Assembly (NCBI GenBank): GCA_019745155.1
Contig: JAIETM010000004.1
Span: forward strand, 310,001 to 374,000
DNA: 64,000 bases
Source: Chitinophagaceae bacterium
Lineage (GTDB): Bacteria > Bacteroidota > Bacteroidia > Chitinophagales > Chitinophagaceae
Reading direction: 5' to 3'
Below are positions 63,542-64,000 of the stretch, piece by piece. The notes under the pieces were generated by a model. The model saw only the letters and a program-made list of their open reading frames with translations. It had not been told where the DNA came from and made no database searches. Numbering within the stretch: the stretch's first letter is position 1; each line of letters opens with the position of its first letter. The position numbers and the translations under genes were made by a program.

Positions 63542-64000
63542 TAATTCGGCTTAAAAAACATCTTTAGACAATAGAGCTTCTTACGGAATCGAGGCTTTTG
63601 CTTGCTGAACAACAATGCATCAAAATTACGGAAGAAGAAAGCAGATCGGGCAAAACTCCAGCGTTGATGAAAATGCTGTAACATTTCATTTACCAACTTT
63701 TTGGTGAAAGGATCTTTCACTGGCGCTTGTGCCAATAATTGTAATTCCTTTTTCTTCTCTTCAAATTCTTGCTGCGCGGATTTTTTCTTTCGCTTATTAG
63801 ACGACAATCTTGTACCAACTGTATTGCTATCGTGCTGTCTGTAATGCACCAATACTTTGTCCACAAACGCAATACCATTATTACCTCCTGCACAGAAACC
63901 GATCCACAAATCATACAGAACTGTAGCAGGTATTGGCAGAATACTTTTCAGAAAATCGGCTTTAGCCAAAATAGCATGGCCAGGAACAGAATTCGACAAC
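63538..64000 (-). CDS. Family 2 glycosyltransferase, C-terminal part (partial)
   Basis: The frame is open to the right edge, so the N-terminal part lies outside. The visible part opens with SVPGHAILAKADFLKSILP, then TVLYDLWIGFCAGGNNGIAF and VDKVLVHYRQHDSNTVG, which are typical of the acceptor half of GT2 enzymes such as those in O-antigen or capsule synthesis (YDxW and YRQHxxN). The basic end (SNKRKKKSAQQEFEEKKKEL) precedes a final helical stretch. Function beyond glycosyl transfer is not decided. Confidence 0.8.
   Translation of the reverse strand, partial: LSNSVPGHAILAKADFLKSILPIPATVLYDLWIGFCAGGNNGIAFVDKVLVHYRQHDSNTVGTRLSSNKRKKKSAQQEFEEKKKELQLLAQAPVKDPFTKKLVNEMLQHFHQRWSFARSAFFFRNFDALLFSKQKPRFRKKLYCLKMFFKPNY

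Overview
The window reads as chromosomal DNA of a Bacteroidota bacterium, most likely family Chitinophagaceae. Supporting signs are an LpxC-FabZ fusion in a lipid A cluster, a PorX-type regulator and a cargo protein of the type IX secretion system, TonB-dependent receptors, a short GyrB, promoters of the TTTG-N19-TAnnTTTG kind and almost no Shine-Dalgarno sequences. Genus assignment is inference. I see no prophage, IS element, CRISPR array or rRNA operon. About 50 protein genes and one tRNA cover nearly all of it.

Layout. 1-6.8 kb (minus strand): two TonB-dependent receptors (the first cut by the window edge), a lipoprotein amidohydrolase and a Cys-rich AraC regulator. 6.9-9.6 kb: gyrB, a tiny zinc-ribbon-like protein that has lost its cysteines, and a DUF4870 membrane protein. 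9.6-17.6 kb: mfd, a large secreted BNR-repeat protein, a periplasmic protein and a ferredoxin-reductase-like flavoprotein. 17.6-20.3 kb (minus): glyS, a MazG-like hydrolase, a GxxExxY gene boxed by inverted repeats, and dtd. 20.4-26 kb (plus): arfB, an MbnP/MbnH pair, a flippase, a Tat-exported oxidoreductase and a small membrane protein. 26-31.7 kb: a YceI/porin unit divergent from a large FAD/Fe-S 2-hydroxyacid dehydrogenase, with two Crp/Fnr-like boxes between them. 31.7-36.8 kb: tRNA-Leu, trigger factor, two tandem clpP genes, clpX and a 55-residue protein, which together form a proteostasis block. 36.8-41.8 kb (minus): acyl-CoA dehydrogenase with a structured leader, a helix-hairpin-helix protein, an MBL hydrolase, a small conserved protein and PorX. 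41.9-50 kb (plus): HD hydrolase, lpxD, lpxC-fabZ, lpxA, an ABC ATPase, a GH5 mannanase-like enzyme and a GT-C type membrane protein. 50-55.8 kb: alanine dehydrogenase, tsaE, copA and recQ. 55.8-64 kb: a membrane protein with a structured leader, a large helical orphan, a HerA-like ATPase, a DUF2975 pair with an XRE regulator, a GroES-like protein and three glycan/methyl transferase genes, the last cut by the right edge.

Most of the window is core metabolism, envelope and housekeeping. The parts that most reward a second look lie between or beside genes: the inverted-repeat cassette around the GxxExxY gene (19409-19876), a compact three-way-junction RNA candidate (56386-56441), a hairpin plus direct repeat in the acyl-CoA dehydrogenase leader (37986-38046), twin Crp/Fnr-like boxes two helical turns apart (28775-28808), and several promoters that would start transcription at or within a few bases of the start codon. 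None of these amounts to a proven new system. All can be tested by comparative genomics or RNA-seq.
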